Source of the DNA: a bacterium
Lineage (GTDB): Bacteria > Desulfobacterota > Anaeroferrophillalia > Anaeroferrophillales > Tharpellaceae
Direction of reading: 5' to 3'
DNA length: 37,535 nt
NCBI GenBank assembly: GCA_029932385.1
Contig: JAOZQE010000009.1
Location: forward strand, 1 to 37,535
In this document: piece by piece, positions 1 to 9,303 of the stretch
How the letters are laid out: every line of letters begins with the position of its first letter
How positions within the stretch are numbered: position 1 is the first letter of the stretch
Notes under the pieces: generated by a model
Databases searched by the model: none
What the model saw: the letters and a program-made list of their open reading frames with translations, nothing else
What the model was told of the DNA's origin: nothing
Translations under genes and position numbers: made by a program

Positions 1-251
1 AGAGAAATAAACGAACGATGGTTGGTAATGTAACCAGTGACAAAATGGATAAAACTGTTGTTGTCCAGGTTTCAACCAAGGTTAAGCACCCTACTTATAA
101 GAAATATATTAGTAAAAGTGCTAAATATAAAGCCCACGATCCCGAGAACAAATGTGCTGTTGGTGATACGGTGGCGATTACTGAGTGTCGTCCTTTGAGC
201 AAGGATAAATGTTGGCGTGTTAGTGAAATTATTGTCCAGGCTATCAAATAA
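1..251 (+). CDS. rpsQ: 30S ribosomal protein S17 (5' end cut by window)
   Basis: Small-subunit protein that binds 16S rRNA early in 30S assembly. The family signatures are visible: the [10 protein letters not shown] segment, VKHPTYKKY, and the C-terminal [11 protein letters not shown]. The track begins at an ATG at 18, but the frame stays open to the left edge and the preceding residues (RNKRT) align with the normal N-terminus of S17. The true start therefore probably lies just outside the window. The gene is followed by L14, as in the standard S10/spc junction. Confidence 0.95.
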   Translation, partial: RNKRTMVGNVTSDKMDKTVVVQVSTKVKHPTYKKYISKSAKYKAHDPENKCAVGDTVAITECRPLSKDKCWRVSEIIVQAIK

Positions 252-298
252 GTACGTCTCGATGTAGATAGAGCAGGCGTTATACGGGAGAATTTAAG

Positions 299-667
299 AT
301 GATACAGGTTGAGACGCTCCTTGACTCGGCAGATAATTCCGGAGCAAAAAAGATGTTATGTATCAAGGTTTTGGGCGGATCACGCCGGCGCTATGCCCGG
401 GTTGGTGATGTTGTTAAGGTCTCGGTAAAAGAGGCTCTGCCTAATTCCAAGGTTAAGAAAGGTGAGGTTCTTGAAGCAGTTATTGTGCGTACTGCAAAAG
501 AGGTACGCCGGGCTGACGGCAGCTATATCAAGTTTGACTGTAACTCTGCGGTATTGATCAATGCCCAGAATGAGCCGCTTGGAACCCGTATTTTCGGGCC
601 GGTTGCGCGGGAGTTGCGGGCTCGGAATTTTATGAAGATTATCTCTCTGGCCCCGGAAGTTCTGTAA
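299..667 (+). CDS. rplN: 50S ribosomal protein L14
   Basis: Universal large-subunit protein at the 30S interface. Its 122 residues match the family length. It starts with the typical [18 protein letters not shown] block and contains the conserved [15 protein letters not shown] and [10 protein letters not shown] segments. A GGGAG Shine-Dalgarno precedes the ATG. It is the first gene of the spc-type block here, between S17 and L24, and is presumably co-transcribed with both. Confidence 0.97.
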   Translation: MIQVETLLDSADNSGAKKMLCIKVLGGSRRRYARVGDVVKVSVKEALPNSKVKKGEVLEAVIVRTAKEVRRADGSYIKFDCNSAVLINAQNEPLGTRIFGPVARELRARNFMKIISLAPEVL

Positions 668-720
668 ACACAATTTACCGGAAACCAGAAACGGCGAAAA
701 ATATAATTTGGAGTTTTGCA

Positions 721-1038
721 ATGATGGGGCTTAAAAAAGATGACAAAGTAATGGTCATCGGCGGGAAAGATAAAGGTAAAAGCGGTAAGATTAAGCGGGT
801 ACTGCACGCAAAAGATCGGGTTGTAGTTGAGAAACTGAACTTGGTCAAGCGGCATACTAAACCGGGGATGGATCAGACTCAAGGCGGTATTATTGAGAAA
901 GAGTCCTCAATCCACCGTTCGAATGTTATGCTTTTTTGTGAAAAGTGCGATAAACCGGTTCGTTATGGAGTACGCACAATGGAAGATAACAGTAAGGTTC
1001 GCTACTGCAAAAAGTGCGAAGAACTTTTTGACAAGTAG
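721..1038 (+). CDS. rplX: 50S ribosomal protein L24
   Basis: Assembly-initiating large-subunit protein. The 105 residues include an N-terminal KOW motif (VMVIGGKDKGKSGKI). The C-terminal half has two CxxC pairs (CEKC and CKKC), the zinc-ribbon form of L24 found in many bacteria and lost in enterobacteria. Two adjacent ATG codons (721 and 724) are possible starts; the first sits about 7 bases after TGGAG. Neighbours L14 and L5 are as expected. Confidence 0.96.
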   Translation: MMGLKKDDKVMVIGGKDKGKSGKIKRVLHAKDRVVVEKLNLVKRHTKPGMDQTQGGIIEKESSIHRSNVMLFCEKCDKPVRYGVRTMEDNSKVRYCKKCEELFDK

Positions 1039-1061
1039 TTGATTCCGGAGGATAGATCTAG

Positions 1062-1601
1062 ATGGGCTTGTTTAAAGAAAAATATAAGCAGGAAGTAGTG
1101 CCGGCCATGCGCAAACGCTTTGCGTACAAAAATGTCATGGAGATCCCGAAGATTGAGAAGGTCGTGGTCAATATGGGGCTTGGTGAGGCGGTTCAGAATG
1201 TCAAGATATTAGAGTCCGCTGTGACCGAGATGGCGGCTATCACTGGCCGTAAACCGGTAATTACAAAGGCGCGTAAATCAATTGCGCAGTTTAAGTTGCG
1301 TGAAGGAATGCCGATCGGTTGTATGGTTACACTGCGTCGGGACACTATGTACGAATTTCTTGAGCGGCTGGTTACAATTACATTGCCCCGAGTACGTGAC
1401 TTCAAGGGTATTTCGGGTAAGGCTTTTGATGGCCGGGGAAACTATTCATTAGGTTTTCGCGACCAGGTTGTTTTTCCAGAGATTGATCTTGAGAACGTTG
1501 ATAAAATCAAGGGTATGAATATCGCAATCGTAACCAGTGCTAAAAATGATGAAGAGGGGCGTGAATTGTTATCTTTGTTTGGTTTTCCCTTCAGGAAATA
1601 G
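1062..1601 (+). CDS. rplE: 50S ribosomal protein L5
   Basis: Binds 5S rRNA and the P-site tRNA elbow. The protein has 179 residues, the normal length. Family blocks seen include [10 protein letters not shown] near residue 40, the [16 protein letters not shown] segment near residue 80, and the RGNYSLG and PEIDLENVD region near residues 145-165. A clear GGAGG Shine-Dalgarno stands 10 bases before the ATG. It sits in canonical spc order between L24 and S14. Confidence 0.97.
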   Translation: MGLFKEKYKQEVVPAMRKRFAYKNVMEIPKIEKVVVNMGLGEAVQNVKILESAVTEMAAITGRKPVITKARKSIAQFKLREGMPIGCMVTLRRDTMYEFLERLVTITLPRVRDFKGISGKAFDGRGNYSLGFRDQVVFPEIDLENVDKIKGMNIAIVTSAKNDEEGRELLSLFGFPFRK

Positions 1602-1672
1602 TTTTCAGGACAGTTACTTAAAGCTCTTTATTGTTAGAAAGAATATGATAACGACAGCTTAGGAGTTGTTAG

Positions 1673-1858
1673 ATGGCAAAGAAGTCAATAATGGTCAAAG
1701 CTTTCCGGCCGAAGAAATTTGCAGTACGTGAATACAATCGTTGTCCTTTGTGTGGTCGCCCGCGTGCTTACTACCGTAAATTTGGTATGTGTCGGATCTG
1801 TTTTCGGACACTTGCTTCAAAAGGTGATATCCCGGGTGTAATTAAATCCAGTTGGTAG
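1673..1858 (+). CDS. rpsZ: 30S ribosomal protein S14, zinc-binding type
   Basis: Small-subunit head protein. At 61 residues it is the short zinc-containing form, with CPLC and CRIC as the two halves of the zinc site, rather than the ~100-residue zinc-free form. The C-terminus ([12 protein letters not shown]) is typical. AGGAG precedes the ATG. A duplicated zinc-free S14 would usually lie elsewhere under zinc control; none is in this window. Confidence 0.97.
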   Translation: MAKKSIMVKAFRPKKFAVREYNRCPLCGRPRAYYRKFGMCRICFRTLASKGDIPGVIKSSW

Positions 1859-1910
1859 TCCATCTGAGATTGTTTTTTTCTGTTATAAATATTTATATAA
1901 GGTGAATAAA

Positions 1911-2312
1911 ATGTCGGCAACCGATCTGATCGCTGATATGTTGACCAGAATTCGTAATGCGAATATGGTTAAATTTGAGCAAGTTGACATCATTTTGACC
2001 AAGATGAACCAGAACTTGGCGGATATCCTCAAAGAAGAGGGCTACATCAAGAATTATAAGGTTTTGAGTAGCGATGATGATCATGGGATTCTGCGTCTTT
2101 ACCTGAAGTATGACGAACAGGACCGTCCTGTAATTAACGGGATACGTCGTGAGAGTCGCAGCGGGTTGCGGAATTATGTTAAGCATGATGACATTCCGGT
2201 GGTTCGAAATGGACTGGGTACCTGCATTCTTTCAACTTCGAAAGGAGTTGTTTCAGGTGAAAACGCTGCCAAGCTTCATGTTGGTGGCGAATATATCTGT
2301 TCTGTCTGGTAA
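1911..2312 (+). CDS. rpsH: 30S ribosomal protein S8
   Basis: Binds the central domain of 16S rRNA and in E. coli represses the spc operon at the L5 start. The track starts at a GTG at 1902, but the ATG at 1911 is preferred: AAGGTG lies 6 bases upstream and [17 protein letters not shown] is the usual N-terminus. This gives 133 residues. The C-terminal [12 protein letters not shown] and GGEYICSVW match the family's rRNA-binding end. I did not find an S8-type operator structure at the L5 start by eye. Confidence 0.96.
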   Translation: MSATDLIADMLTRIRNANMVKFEQVDIILTKMNQNLADILKEEGYIKNYKVLSSDDDHGILRLYLKYDEQDRPVINGIRRESRSGLRNYVKHDDIPVVRNGLGTCILSTSKGVVSGENAAKLHVGGEYICSVW

Positions 2313-2342
2313 GCTGCTTTAATAGTTTTTTGGAGATAAAAG

Positions 2343-2876
2343 ATGTCTCGAATTGGAAAAATGGAAATTCCACTGCCGCAGGGGGTTGAGGTTAGCGTCG
2401 CCGGCGGAGTGGTGAAAGTAAAAGGGCCTAAGGGCAGTTTGCAACAGCCTCTAGTAGAGCGGGTTGGTGTTGAAGTTGAAGATAAAACTGTTAATGTCAC
2501 CCGGGTTTCTGATGATCGCAGGTCACGGGCGTTTCATGGTTTGATGCGGTCGTTGATTGCCAATATGGTTGCCGGTGTGACTGGGGGATTCAGTAAATCC
2601 CTGGTGATTAACGGCATCGGCTACAAGGCTAATGTTGCAGGTAAGACCCTGAATCTTGCTCTGGGTTTTTCTCATCCGATTGCCTATCCTATACCGGATG
2701 GTATTTCGATTGCAGTAGATCGTGAAAATGTTAAGGTCGAAGGTATCGATAAGCAACTGGTGGGTGCAGTAGCAGCTGATATCAGAGCTTTTCGTCCGGT
2801 TGAGCCTTACAAGGGTAAAGGCATCAAATATGTAGACGAATATGTTATTCGTAAAGCCGGAAAGGCTGGTAAGTAA
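2343..2876 (+). CDS. rplF: 50S ribosomal protein L6
   Basis: Large-subunit protein near the GTPase centre. It has 177 residues with the MSRIGKMEIPLP N-terminus, the KGPKGSL loop, and the C-terminal signature PEPYKGKGI-like block (read here as PYKGKGIKYVDE). GGAG precedes the ATG at normal distance. It lies between S8 and L18 in the standard order. Confidence 0.97.
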   Translation: MSRIGKMEIPLPQGVEVSVAGGVVKVKGPKGSLQQPLVERVGVEVEDKTVNVTRVSDDRRSRAFHGLMRSLIANMVAGVTGGFSKSLVINGIGYKANVAGKTLNLALGFSHPIAYPIPDGISIAVDRENVKVEGIDKQLVGAVAADIRAFRPVEPYKGKGIKYVDEYVIRKAGKAGK

Positions 2877-2905
2877 CCGGTCGGTAATCGTATAGAGGTG
2901 ATGTA

Positions 2906-3268
2906 GTGGACTCAGTTAAAAGAAAAAGAGTTGTAAGGGCGAAGAAGAAGCGTAAAATTCGGGGTACGATTAACGGCACGGCCGATTGTCCCAGACTTTC
3001 TGTCTTCAGATCGTCCAAGAATATTTATGTACAGGCAGTTGATGATAGTAGTGAAAAGACTGTAGCTTCTGCTTCGAGCAAAGAGAAGGACTTCCCTCTT
3101 GCTTCCGGTGGTAACCGGAACGCTGCTAAAGAGGTTGGGCGCCTGATCGCTGAGCGTCTATTGGCGTTGGATATCAAAGATGCAGCTTTTGACCGTAATG
3201 GTTTCATCTATCATGGTCGGATTAAAGAGTTGGCAGAAGCGGCCCGTGAGGGTGGATTGAAGTTTTAA
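2906..3268 (+). CDS. rplR: 50S ribosomal protein L18
   Basis: Brings 5S rRNA to the large subunit together with L5. It has 120 residues with a basic N-terminus (KRKRVVRAKKKRKIRG), the RLSVFRSSKNIYVQ strand and the C-terminal FDRNGFIYHGRIKELAEAAREGGL signature. The start is GTG at 2906, preceded by AGAGGTG; no upstream in-frame ATG fits better. Confidence 0.96.
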   Translation: MDSVKRKRVVRAKKKRKIRGTINGTADCPRLSVFRSSKNIYVQAVDDSSEKTVASASSKEKDFPLASGGNRNAAKEVGRLIAERLLALDIKDAAFDRNGFIYHGRIKELAEAAREGGLKF

Positions 3269-3323
3269 TTTTTCTTGGCTGTTTTTATACCGAATAAGAG
3301 TTTATTTTTAATGGAGGTGTGGC

Positions 3324-3818
3324 TTGGAAAGGCCCAGATTTGAAGATGAAGTAACCGAACGGGTGGTTAAGATCAACCGGGTTGCTAAGGTAGTTAAAGG
3401 TGGACGTCGTTTCAGCTTCAGCGCCCTGGTTGTTGTTGGTGACGGCAAAGGTCAAGTAGGCTTTGGTCTTGGTAAAGCTAATGAGGTTCCGGAAGCTGTA
3501 CGCAAAGGTACCGAGGCTGCACGGCGAAAGATGATTGATGTTGCCCTGGTTGGGACGACAATCCCATTTCAGGTCGTAGGTAATTTTGGCGCCGGTAAAG
3601 TTCTGTTGCGTCCAGCATCGCCCGGTACCGGTGTTATCGCCGGTGGCGCAGTGCGGGCGGTATTGGAATCGGTTGGCATTAAAGATATTCTGACTAAGTG
3701 TATTGGTTCGAATAATCCTCATAATGCTGTGCGGGCGACCCTGGAAGGATTGTCCCAGCTGCAGACTGCAGAACAGGTTTCCCGTAATCGGAATAAACCG
3801 GTCACCCTGGGCAAGTAG
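3324..3818 (+). CDS. rpsE: 30S ribosomal protein S5 (TTG start)
   Basis: Small-subunit protein involved in decoding fidelity and mRNA unwinding at the entry tunnel. Its 164 residues include the double-stranded RNA-binding N-domain ([20 protein letters not shown]) and the [14 protein letters not shown] block. The start is TTG: GGAGGTG lies 5 bases upstream, while the nearby ATG at 3311 is out of frame. Neighbours L18 and L30 confirm identity. Confidence 0.96.
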   Translation: MERPRFEDEVTERVVKINRVAKVVKGGRRFSFSALVVVGDGKGQVGFGLGKANEVPEAVRKGTEAARRKMIDVALVGTTIPFQVVGNFGAGKVLLRPASPGTGVIAGGAVRAVLESVGIKDILTKCIGSNNPHNAVRATLEGLSQLQTAEQVSRNRNKPVTLGK

Positions 3819-3903
3819 TTCAAGGAGCAGCTTTATTGGTTGCAACTCTACATTTTAGTGATAAAAAGATAAAGTACGCTGGAGCGGTAAACTGGAGCTA
3901 AAC

Positions 3904-4083
3904 ATGAGTAGCGTTAAAATAACATTGAAGAGAAGTTGTGCCGGTCGTCTTGAAAAACACAGGAAAACGGCAGAAGCTTTAGGTTTGCGTAAAATACGTC
4001 AGAGCGTAACCTTGACAGAGACCCCGCAGATTACGGGGATGATTAATAAGATTTCTTATCTGGTAGATGTTGAGAGGGATTAG
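3904..4083 (+). CDS. rpmD: 50S ribosomal protein L30 (absent from ORF track)
   Basis: I translated this short frame by hand: 59 residues starting MSSVKITLKRSCAGRLEKH and ending YLVDVERD. L30 proteins are about 58-61 residues. The KTAEALGLRKIRQSV stretch corresponds to the family's LGLRK..Q.V motif, and the MINKISYLV end is typical. It sits between S5 and L15, exactly where rpmD is expected. It was missed by the track because of its length. Confidence 0.95.
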   Translation: MSSVKITLKRSCAGRLEKHRKTAEALGLRKIRQSVTLTETPQITGMINKISYLVDVERD

Positions 4084-4156
4084 TTCACGGTTAAAATTAA
4101 GTGAGCTTGATACTCTATCGATAGTAACCGGAAGATGACATAATATTGAGGGTAAA

Positions 4157-4612
4157 ATGGTCGATTTAGCTTCATTGCCGGCTGATAGCGGAGCCGCTAA
4201 AAAGAGAAAAAGAGTTGGACGTGGTATCGGATCTGGCTATCATAAGACAGCCGGTCGTGGACATAAGGGACAGAAGTCTCGTTCAGGTGGTGGTATTCAT
4301 CCCTGGTTTGAGGGTGGCCAGATGCCTCTGCAGCGCCGGATACCGAAACGCGGCTTTACGAATATTTTTCGTCAGGAATTTGCTATTGTCAATGTTCATC
4401 AGCTTAATTGTTTTGAAGATGGAAGTGTTGTTGATGCTGCGGCTCTTATCGAGCAGGGTCTGGTTAACTCCCGGGCCGGACGCATAAAAATCCTCGGAAA
4501 TGGTCTCCTGAATAAGAAGCTGACCGTTAGGGTCAGCGCCTTGAGTGCTACCGCGAAAGAGAAGATCAGTCAGGCCGGCGGCCAGGTTGAAGAGGAGACT
4601 AAGGTTGCTTAA
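4157..4612 (+). CDS. rplO: 50S ribosomal protein L15
   Basis: Late-assembling large-subunit protein. It has 151 residues with the glycine- and basic-rich N-terminal extension (KRVGRGIGSGYHKTAGRGHKGQ) followed by FEGGQMPLQRRIPKRGF, both diagnostic. The last 8 bases overlap the start of secY (TTGCTTAA), suggesting translational coupling of the last ribosomal gene before the translocase. Confidence 0.97.
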   Translation: MVDLASLPADSGAAKKRKRVGRGIGSGYHKTAGRGHKGQKSRSGGGIHPWFEGGQMPLQRRIPKRGFTNIFRQEFAIVNVHQLNCFEDGSVVDAAALIEQGLVNSRAGRIKILGNGLLNKKLTVRVSALSATAKEKISQAGGQVEEETKVA

Positions 4613-5912
4613 GGGTATCGAGAATATCGGTAATATCCCGGAGTTGCAGAAACGCTTAGGCTGGACATTTTTCCTTCTCTTTGTTTATAGAATCGGAATT
4701 CATGTCCCGACTCCCGGAATTGACGGCCAGGCTCTGGCGGCATTCTTTGTCCAGGCAAAAGGAACCCTGCTGGGCATGTTTGACATGTTTTCAGGTGGTG
4801 GACTGAGTAAGCTGTCGGTCTTCTCTCTAGGGATCATGCCTTATATCAGTGCTTCTATTATTATAGAACTTCTGGCGATGGTTGTGCCGACGTTGGAACG
4901 TCTTAAGAAAGAAGGTGAAGCCGGCCAGCGTAAGATTACTCGCTATACCCGTTACGGAACAATTTTGTTAAGTGTGATCCAGAGTTTCGGGATTGCGGTC
5001 GGCCTTGAAAGTATGCAGGGGCCGGCGGGCGAGATGATTGTCATGTTTCCGGGTTGGGGTTTCAGGCTTCTGACTATTATTACTCTGACTTCCGGTACAG
5101 CATTTATCATGTGGATTGGGGAGCAGATTACCGAACGTGGTATCGGTAACGGTATTTCATTAATTATTTTCGCTGGTATTGTGGCTCGAGGTCCGGCTGC
5201 GGTGATTAACTCTATTCGCCTGATAAAGACTGGTGAGATGAGTCTTTTTGTCATGCTGCTTATCATTATTCTGATGGCGGCAACCATTGCCATAATTGTT
5301 TTTATCGAGATGGGGCAACGCCGTATTCCGATTCAGTATGCCAAACGGGTACAGGGACGGCGTATGGTCGGGGGACAGAGTACGCATCTTCCTTTGAAGA
5401 TCAACACCGCCGGGGTTATTCCGCCGATTTTTGCATCATCGATAATCATGTTTCCGGCAACAATTGCGAATTTTATTGATATCCCGATAATGAAGAAATT
5501 TTCTGCAGCCTTTGTGCCGAGCAGTATTTCCTATAATATTGTCTATGTAATTTTAATCTTTATTTTCTGTTATTTCTACACCGCGGTTACCTTTAAGCCG
5601 GATGATGTTGCAGATAACTTGAAAAAATTCGGCGGCTATGTTCCGGGAATCAGGCCGGGTAAACGTACAGCTGAATATCTGGATAAAATTTTAACTCGCC
5701 TGACCTTCTGGGGCGCAGTTTATGTCTCAATAGTTTGTGTTCTGCCGATGTTGCTGATTGGTAAATTTAATGTACCTTTCTTCTTCGGCGGTACGGCATT
5801 GCTGATTGTAGTTGGGGTCGGTATCGATACGATTCAGCAGATTCAGTCACACCTTATGTCAAGAAATTATGAAGGGCTGATGCAGAAAGCCGGCGGCAAG
5901 CGGCGGCGTTAG
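4605..5912 (+). CDS. secY: Protein translocase subunit SecY (TTG start)
   Basis: Central channel of the Sec translocon in the inner membrane. The track places the start at 4545, giving a basic N-terminus read in L15's shadow. A TTG at 4605, six bases after a GGAG and overlapping the rplO stop, gives 435 residues starting MLKGIENIGNIPELQKR, the usual SecY start and length. Ten hydrophobic segments can be followed, with the plug-region FSGGGLSKLSVFSLGIMPYI and the cytosolic loop PIQYAKRVQGRRMVGGQSTHLPLK. It lies between L15 and Adk. Confidence 0.96.
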   Translation: MLKGIENIGNIPELQKRLGWTFFLLFVYRIGIHVPTPGIDGQALAAFFVQAKGTLLGMFDMFSGGGLSKLSVFSLGIMPYISASIIIELLAMVVPTLERLKKEGEAGQRKITRYTRYGTILLSVIQSFGIAVGLESMQGPAGEMIVMFPGWGFRLLTIITLTSGTAFIMWIGEQITERGIGNGISLIIFAGIVARGPAAVINSIRLIKTGEMSLFVMLLIIILMAATIAIIVFIEMGQRRIPIQYAKRVQGRRMVGGQSTHLPLKINTAGVIPPIFASSIIMFPATIANFIDIPIMKKFSAAFVPSSISYNIVYVILIFIFCYFYTAVTFKPDDVADNLKKFGGYVPGIRPGKRTAEYLDKILTRLTFWGAVYVSIVCVLPMLLIGKFNVPFFFGGTALLIVVGVGIDTIQQIQSHLMSRNYEGLMQKAGGKRRR

Positions 5913-5962
5913 GTATCACTGTAATTCTTAGTTTAAGTATGCTTAACTGTAAGGAGAATGTT

Positions 5963-6604
5963 ATGAATTTGATTTTGTTGGGACCTCCCGGGGCAGGCAA
6001 AGGAACGCAGGCCAAGAAGATGATCGACGCACTGCAGATTCCGCAGATTTCAACAGGTGACATTCTTCGGGCTGCAGTTAAGGAAGGTACCGATATGGGT
6101 ATCGAAGCTAAAAAATATATGGATGCCGGTGGTCTGGTTCCGGATTCTGTAGTTATCGGTATTATAGATGACCGCTTGAAAGAGGATGACTGTGTCAAGG
6201 GTTTTATCCTGGACGGCTTTCCCCGGACGGTTGATCAGGCCGCTTCTCTGGCCGATATGCTGGATAAGGCTGGGCGTAAGATTGATCATGTTGTCAGCAT
6301 TGAAGTTCCGGATGCCGATCTTCTTGCCCGTTTAACCGGTCGTTGGATGTGTACCTGTGGTGCAAGTTTTCATAAAATCTTCAACCCATCTAAAGTTGAT
6401 GGAATTTGTGACCTCTGCGGGGCCAAGCTTTATCAGCGCGACGACGATAAGGAAGCAGCGATCAAGGTACGTCTTGAAAACTATCATAACCAGACGGCCC
6501 CTTTAATTGATTTTTACAGCAGCAAGTCGCTCTTGCGGTCGATTCCCGGAACCGGTAGTCCTGATGAGATCTATGCAGCGATCATGGCTGTTATTAATGG
6601 ATGA
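5963..6604 (+). CDS. adk: Adenylate kinase
   Basis: Interconverts ATP + AMP and 2 ADP in the cytosol. The ATG at 5963 follows AAGGAG and gives 213 residues; the track start at 5939 adds an unlikely 8-residue extension. The P-loop GPPGAGKGTQAK is at residues 7-18, followed by the AMP-binding QISTGDILRAA and LDGFPRT. The lid (about residues 125-155) has a cysteine cluster, but the first pair is CTC rather than the usual CxxC, with CDLC as the second pair. Its stop overlaps the map start (ATGA). Confidence 0.96.
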   Translation: MNLILLGPPGAGKGTQAKKMIDALQIPQISTGDILRAAVKEGTDMGIEAKKYMDAGGLVPDSVVIGIIDDRLKEDDCVKGFILDGFPRTVDQAASLADMLDKAGRKIDHVVSIEVPDADLLARLTGRWMCTCGASFHKIFNPSKVDGICDLCGAKLYQRDDDKEAAIKVRLENYHNQTAPLIDFYSSKSLLRSIPGTGSPDEIYAAIMAVING

Positions 6605-7350
6605 TTGCATTACGTTCCAGGCGTGAAATTGTCAAACTCAGGGCTGCTAATCTGATGGTAGGCCAGGTTTTGCAATTGGTAAAAAAAAGTGTAGAGCCCG
6701 GAGTTACAACGGCTGCACTGGATAAAATAGCTGAGGATGAAATCATCCGGCAGGGGGCAAAGCCGGCATTTAAAGGCTATGCCGGTTTTCCGGCGACGCT
6801 GTGTACCTCGGTAAATTATGAGATAGTACATGGTATCCCTTCAAAAAAGCGGAAGCTTAAAGAGGGAGATATCATCAGCATTGATGTTGGTGTCTGTCTC
6901 GATGGGTATTTTGGTGATGCCGCGATGACTGTTCCGGTTGGTACAGTCAGTAAAGCAGCTCAGAAACTGATGCGGGTTACGAAAGAGTCACTTATGCTGG
7001 CAATCGAATGTGCTGTTGCCGGAGAAAAACTCTACACTCTGTCACACAGTGTGCAGAAACATGCGGAAGCGAACGGTTACAGTGTGGTTCGTGATTTTGT
7101 CGGCCACGGGATTGGGACCGAATTGCATGAGCCACCGCAGATACCTAATTATGGAAAGGCGGGAACCGGCTTAACTCTGCAGCCCGGGATGGTACTGGCG
7201 ATTGAGCCGATGGTCAATATGGGAAGTTACGGGGTTCAGGTTCTGGATGATGGTTGGACAGCGGTAACCTCAGATCGGAAACTTTCGGCCCATTTTGAGC
7301 ACACAATTGCAGTTACTGAGGGTGAACCCCAGATTTTAAGTCAGATTTGA
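6601..7350 (+). CDS. map: Methionine aminopeptidase, type I
   Basis: Removes the initiator methionine from nascent proteins. It has 249 residues. The metal ligands of the pita-bread fold are visible: SIDVG and GDAAMT (two Asp), VGHGIG (His), AIEPM (Glu) and the final FEHTIAVTE (Glu). The ATG overlaps the adk stop by four bases (ATGA), so the two are translationally coupled. The adk-map-infA insertion between secY and rpmJ is common. Confidence 0.96.
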   Translation: MIALRSRREIVKLRAANLMVGQVLQLVKKSVEPGVTTAALDKIAEDEIIRQGAKPAFKGYAGFPATLCTSVNYEIVHGIPSKKRKLKEGDIISIDVGVCLDGYFGDAAMTVPVGTVSKAAQKLMRVTKESLMLAIECAVAGEKLYTLSHSVQKHAEANGYSVVRDFVGHGIGTELHEPPQIPNYGKAGTGLTLQPGMVLAIEPMVNMGSYGVQVLDDGWTAVTSDRKLSAHFEHTIAVTEGEPQILSQI

Positions 7351-7395
7351 TCCTGAAATTTGGCAATACAAATGTAATAAATTACGGGAAAAAAG

Positions 7396-7617
7396 ATGTC
7401 AAATAAAGAAGATGTCATTGAAGTTGAAGGGACTGTAGCTGAAACCCTTCCCAATGCAATGTTTCGGGTTGACCTGGAGAATGGACATCGCGTATTAGCC
7501 CATATTTCAGGAAAAATGAGAATGCATTTCATTAAGATATTACCCGGAGATAAGGTAACTGTACAGTTATCTCCCTATGATTTAAGTCGCGGTCGGATCA
7601 CCTACAGATCACGTTAA
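7396..7617 (+). CDS. infA: Translation initiation factor IF-1
   Basis: Binds the 30S A site during initiation. The 73 residues form the usual single OB-fold: [26 protein letters not shown] and [11 protein letters not shown]-like [11 protein letters not shown], ending [13 protein letters not shown]. It starts with ATG after the weak Shine-Dalgarno GGGAAAA. Position between map and rpmJ is standard. Confidence 0.96.
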   Translation: MSNKEDVIEVEGTVAETLPNAMFRVDLENGHRVLAHISGKMRMHFIKILPGDKVTVQLSPYDLSRGRITYRSR

Positions 7618-7655
7618 CCGATTTGAATCAGATATAATTCAGAGTGGAGTTAGAG

Positions 7656-7769
7656 ATGAAAGTTCGAGCATCAGTAAAGAAAATGTGCGACAAATGTAAA
7701 TTGGTTAAACGTCGTGGTGTTGTCCGGGTAATCTGTGAGAATCCCAAACACAAACAACGACAGGGTTGA
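7656..7769 (+). CDS. rpmJ: 50S ribosomal protein L36 (absent from ORF track)
   Basis: Translated by hand: 37 residues, [20 protein letters not shown]... to KQRQG. This is the canonical zinc-type L36: CDKC supplies one cysteine pair, and a later Cys and His ([13 protein letters not shown]) complete the site. GGAG is 8 bases before the ATG. It lies between infA and S13 as in most bacteria and was too short for the track. Confidence 0.97.
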   Translation: MKVRASVKKMCDKCKLVKRRGVVRVICENPKHKQRQG

Positions 7770-7801
7770 TAAATTACGCACTAGTTTAGGAGGAGAATCA
7801 A

Positions 7802-8170
7802 TTGGCTAGAATTGCAGGGGTGAACTTGCCCCGGAAGAAAAGAATTGTCATTGCCCTGACCTATATTTATGGTGTCGGACGCAGTCGAGCTCAGAAACTA
7901 CTTGCTGAGGTTGAGATCGATCCCAATACCAGCAGTGATGACTTAACTGATGAGCAGCTTGCTCGTATTCGTGATAAGATCGAAAATGATTATCGGATTG
8001 AAGGTGACCTGCGTCGAGAGGTAACCATAAATATCAAGAGATTGATGGATATTGGTTGTTACCGGGGCCTGCGTCACCGCCGGAAATTGCCGGTTCGAGG
8101 TCAGCGGACTAAGACTAATGCCAGAACCCGTAAAGGTCCGGCTCGTGGTCCGGTAGTCAGGAAAGGTTGA
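7802..8170 (+). CDS. rpsM: 30S ribosomal protein S13 (TTG start)
   Basis: Small-subunit head protein that bridges to the large subunit. It has 122 residues: [13 protein letters not shown] at the N-terminus, the helix-two-turn-helix [14 protein letters not shown], and the basic tail [25 protein letters not shown]. The start is TTG after AGGAGGAG. It opens the alpha-operon part of the block. Confidence 0.97.
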   Translation: MARIAGVNLPRKKRIVIALTYIYGVGRSRAQKLLAEVEIDPNTSSDDLTDEQLARIRDKIENDYRIEGDLRREVTINIKRLMDIGCYRGLRHRRKLPVRGQRTKTNARTRKGPARGPVVRKG

Positions 8171-8247
8171 TAAGTAGATAAATAGTTAGATTAGAGCAGG
8201 TATTAACTGGTGGCGGACAGGGATGTCTTAAGCTGCTAGGAGGAAAA

Positions 8248-8643
8248 ATGGCTAATCCGAAGAAAGGAAAAACCGGTAAAAGCCGGGTAAAAAAGAATGT
8301 CCCTGTTGGGATCGCTTATGTACTGGCGACTTTTAATAACACGAAAGTCAGTTTCACGGATCCGCAGGGAAATGTGATCGCTTGGGCGAATGCCGGTGTT
8401 GTTGGTTTCAAAGGTTCAAGAAAAAGTACACCTTTTGCCGCGCGTCAGACGGCAGAGGAGGCGGCAAAGAAAGCGATGGATCACGGTATGCGTACCGTTG
8501 ATGTTCATGTAAAAGGGCCGGGTTCCGGAAGGGAATCCGCAATTCGCGCAATTCAGAGTGTTGGTATGACAATTAACGTGATTAGAGATATTACTCCCAT
8601 TCCGCATAACGGGTGTCGTCCCCCGAAGCGGAGAAGAGTTTAG
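8248..8643 (+). CDS. rpsK: 30S ribosomal protein S11
   Basis: Platform protein of the small subunit. It has 131 residues with [15 protein letters not shown], the [19 protein letters not shown] block, and the C-terminal [18 protein letters not shown] signature. AGGAGG precedes the ATG. It follows S13 and is 15 bases from S4. Confidence 0.97.
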   Translation: MANPKKGKTGKSRVKKNVPVGIAYVLATFNNTKVSFTDPQGNVIAWANAGVVGFKGSRKSTPFAARQTAEEAAKKAMDHGMRTVDVHVKGPGSGRESAIRAIQSVGMTINVIRDITPIPHNGCRPPKRRRV

Positions 8644-8658
8644 TCTAAGGAGGAAGTT

Positions 8659-9285
8659 TTGGCACGATACAGAGAATCTGTCTGTCGCCAGTGTCGGCGT
8701 GAAGGGGCTAAACTGTTTCTTAAGGGAGACCGTTGCTATACTGAAAAATGTGCCTTTGATCGCCGGGCTTACGCACCGGGTCAGCATGGACAGCGCAGAA
8801 CCAAAATTACAGAGTATGGGATGCAGTTGCGGGAAAAGCAGAAAGTTCGTCGTATCTACGGCCTGCTTGAGAAACAGTTTCGCAGCTATTTTGCTAAGGC
8901 CGATCGCCAGCGGGGAGTAACCGGTGAAAACTTGTTGATTCTGGTTGAGCGACGCCTGGATAACGTTGTTTTCCGTATGGGCTTTACCAATACCCGAGCC
9001 GAGGCTCGGCAGCTGGTTTCCCATGGTCATTTTGTTGTTAACGGCAAACGGGTTGATATCCCTTCTTTTCAGGTTTCGATTAGCGATGTGGTTGAGGTCT
9101 GCGAAAAAAGTCGTAAGCTGAATCGTATCAGTGAGGCTTTAGCTGCTGCCGCAAGGCGTTCTTTACCCGAGTATCTCGAAGTCGATAAGGAGAAGGGGCG
9201 CGGAGTGCTTAAGGCTCTGCCGAAACGTGAGGATATCTCACAGTCGATTAATGAACAGTTGATAGTTGAATTTTATTCCCGTTAA
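8659..9285 (+). CDS. rpsD: 30S ribosomal protein S4 (TTG start)
   Basis: Primary 16S rRNA-binding protein, also a translational repressor of the alpha operon in E. coli. The 208 residues include an N-terminal cluster of cysteines ([25 protein letters not shown]), a probable zinc site, and an S4 RNA-binding domain at about residues 98-160 ([12 protein letters not shown]...[10 protein letters not shown]). It begins with TTG after AAGGAGGAAG. Confidence 0.96.
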   Translation: MARYRESVCRQCRREGAKLFLKGDRCYTEKCAFDRRAYAPGQHGQRRTKITEYGMQLREKQKVRRIYGLLEKQFRSYFAKADRQRGVTGENLLILVERRLDNVVFRMGFTNTRAEARQLVSHGHFVVNGKRVDIPSFQVSISDVVEVCEKSRKLNRISEALAAAARRSLPEYLEVDKEKGRGVLKALPKREDISQSINEQLIVEFYSR

Positions 9286-9303
9286 ACCTTATTGGTGCCG
9301 TAT

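Noticed and set aside
380-882. Minus-strand ORFs of 113 and 119 aa antisense to L14 and L24
   Set aside because: They are shadows of conserved ribosomal genes; the encoded sequences resemble no family and have no ribosome binding site.
5939-7617. adk-map-infA inside the ribosomal block as a possible insertion
   Set aside because: This arrangement between secY and rpmJ is common in many bacteria and is not unusual.
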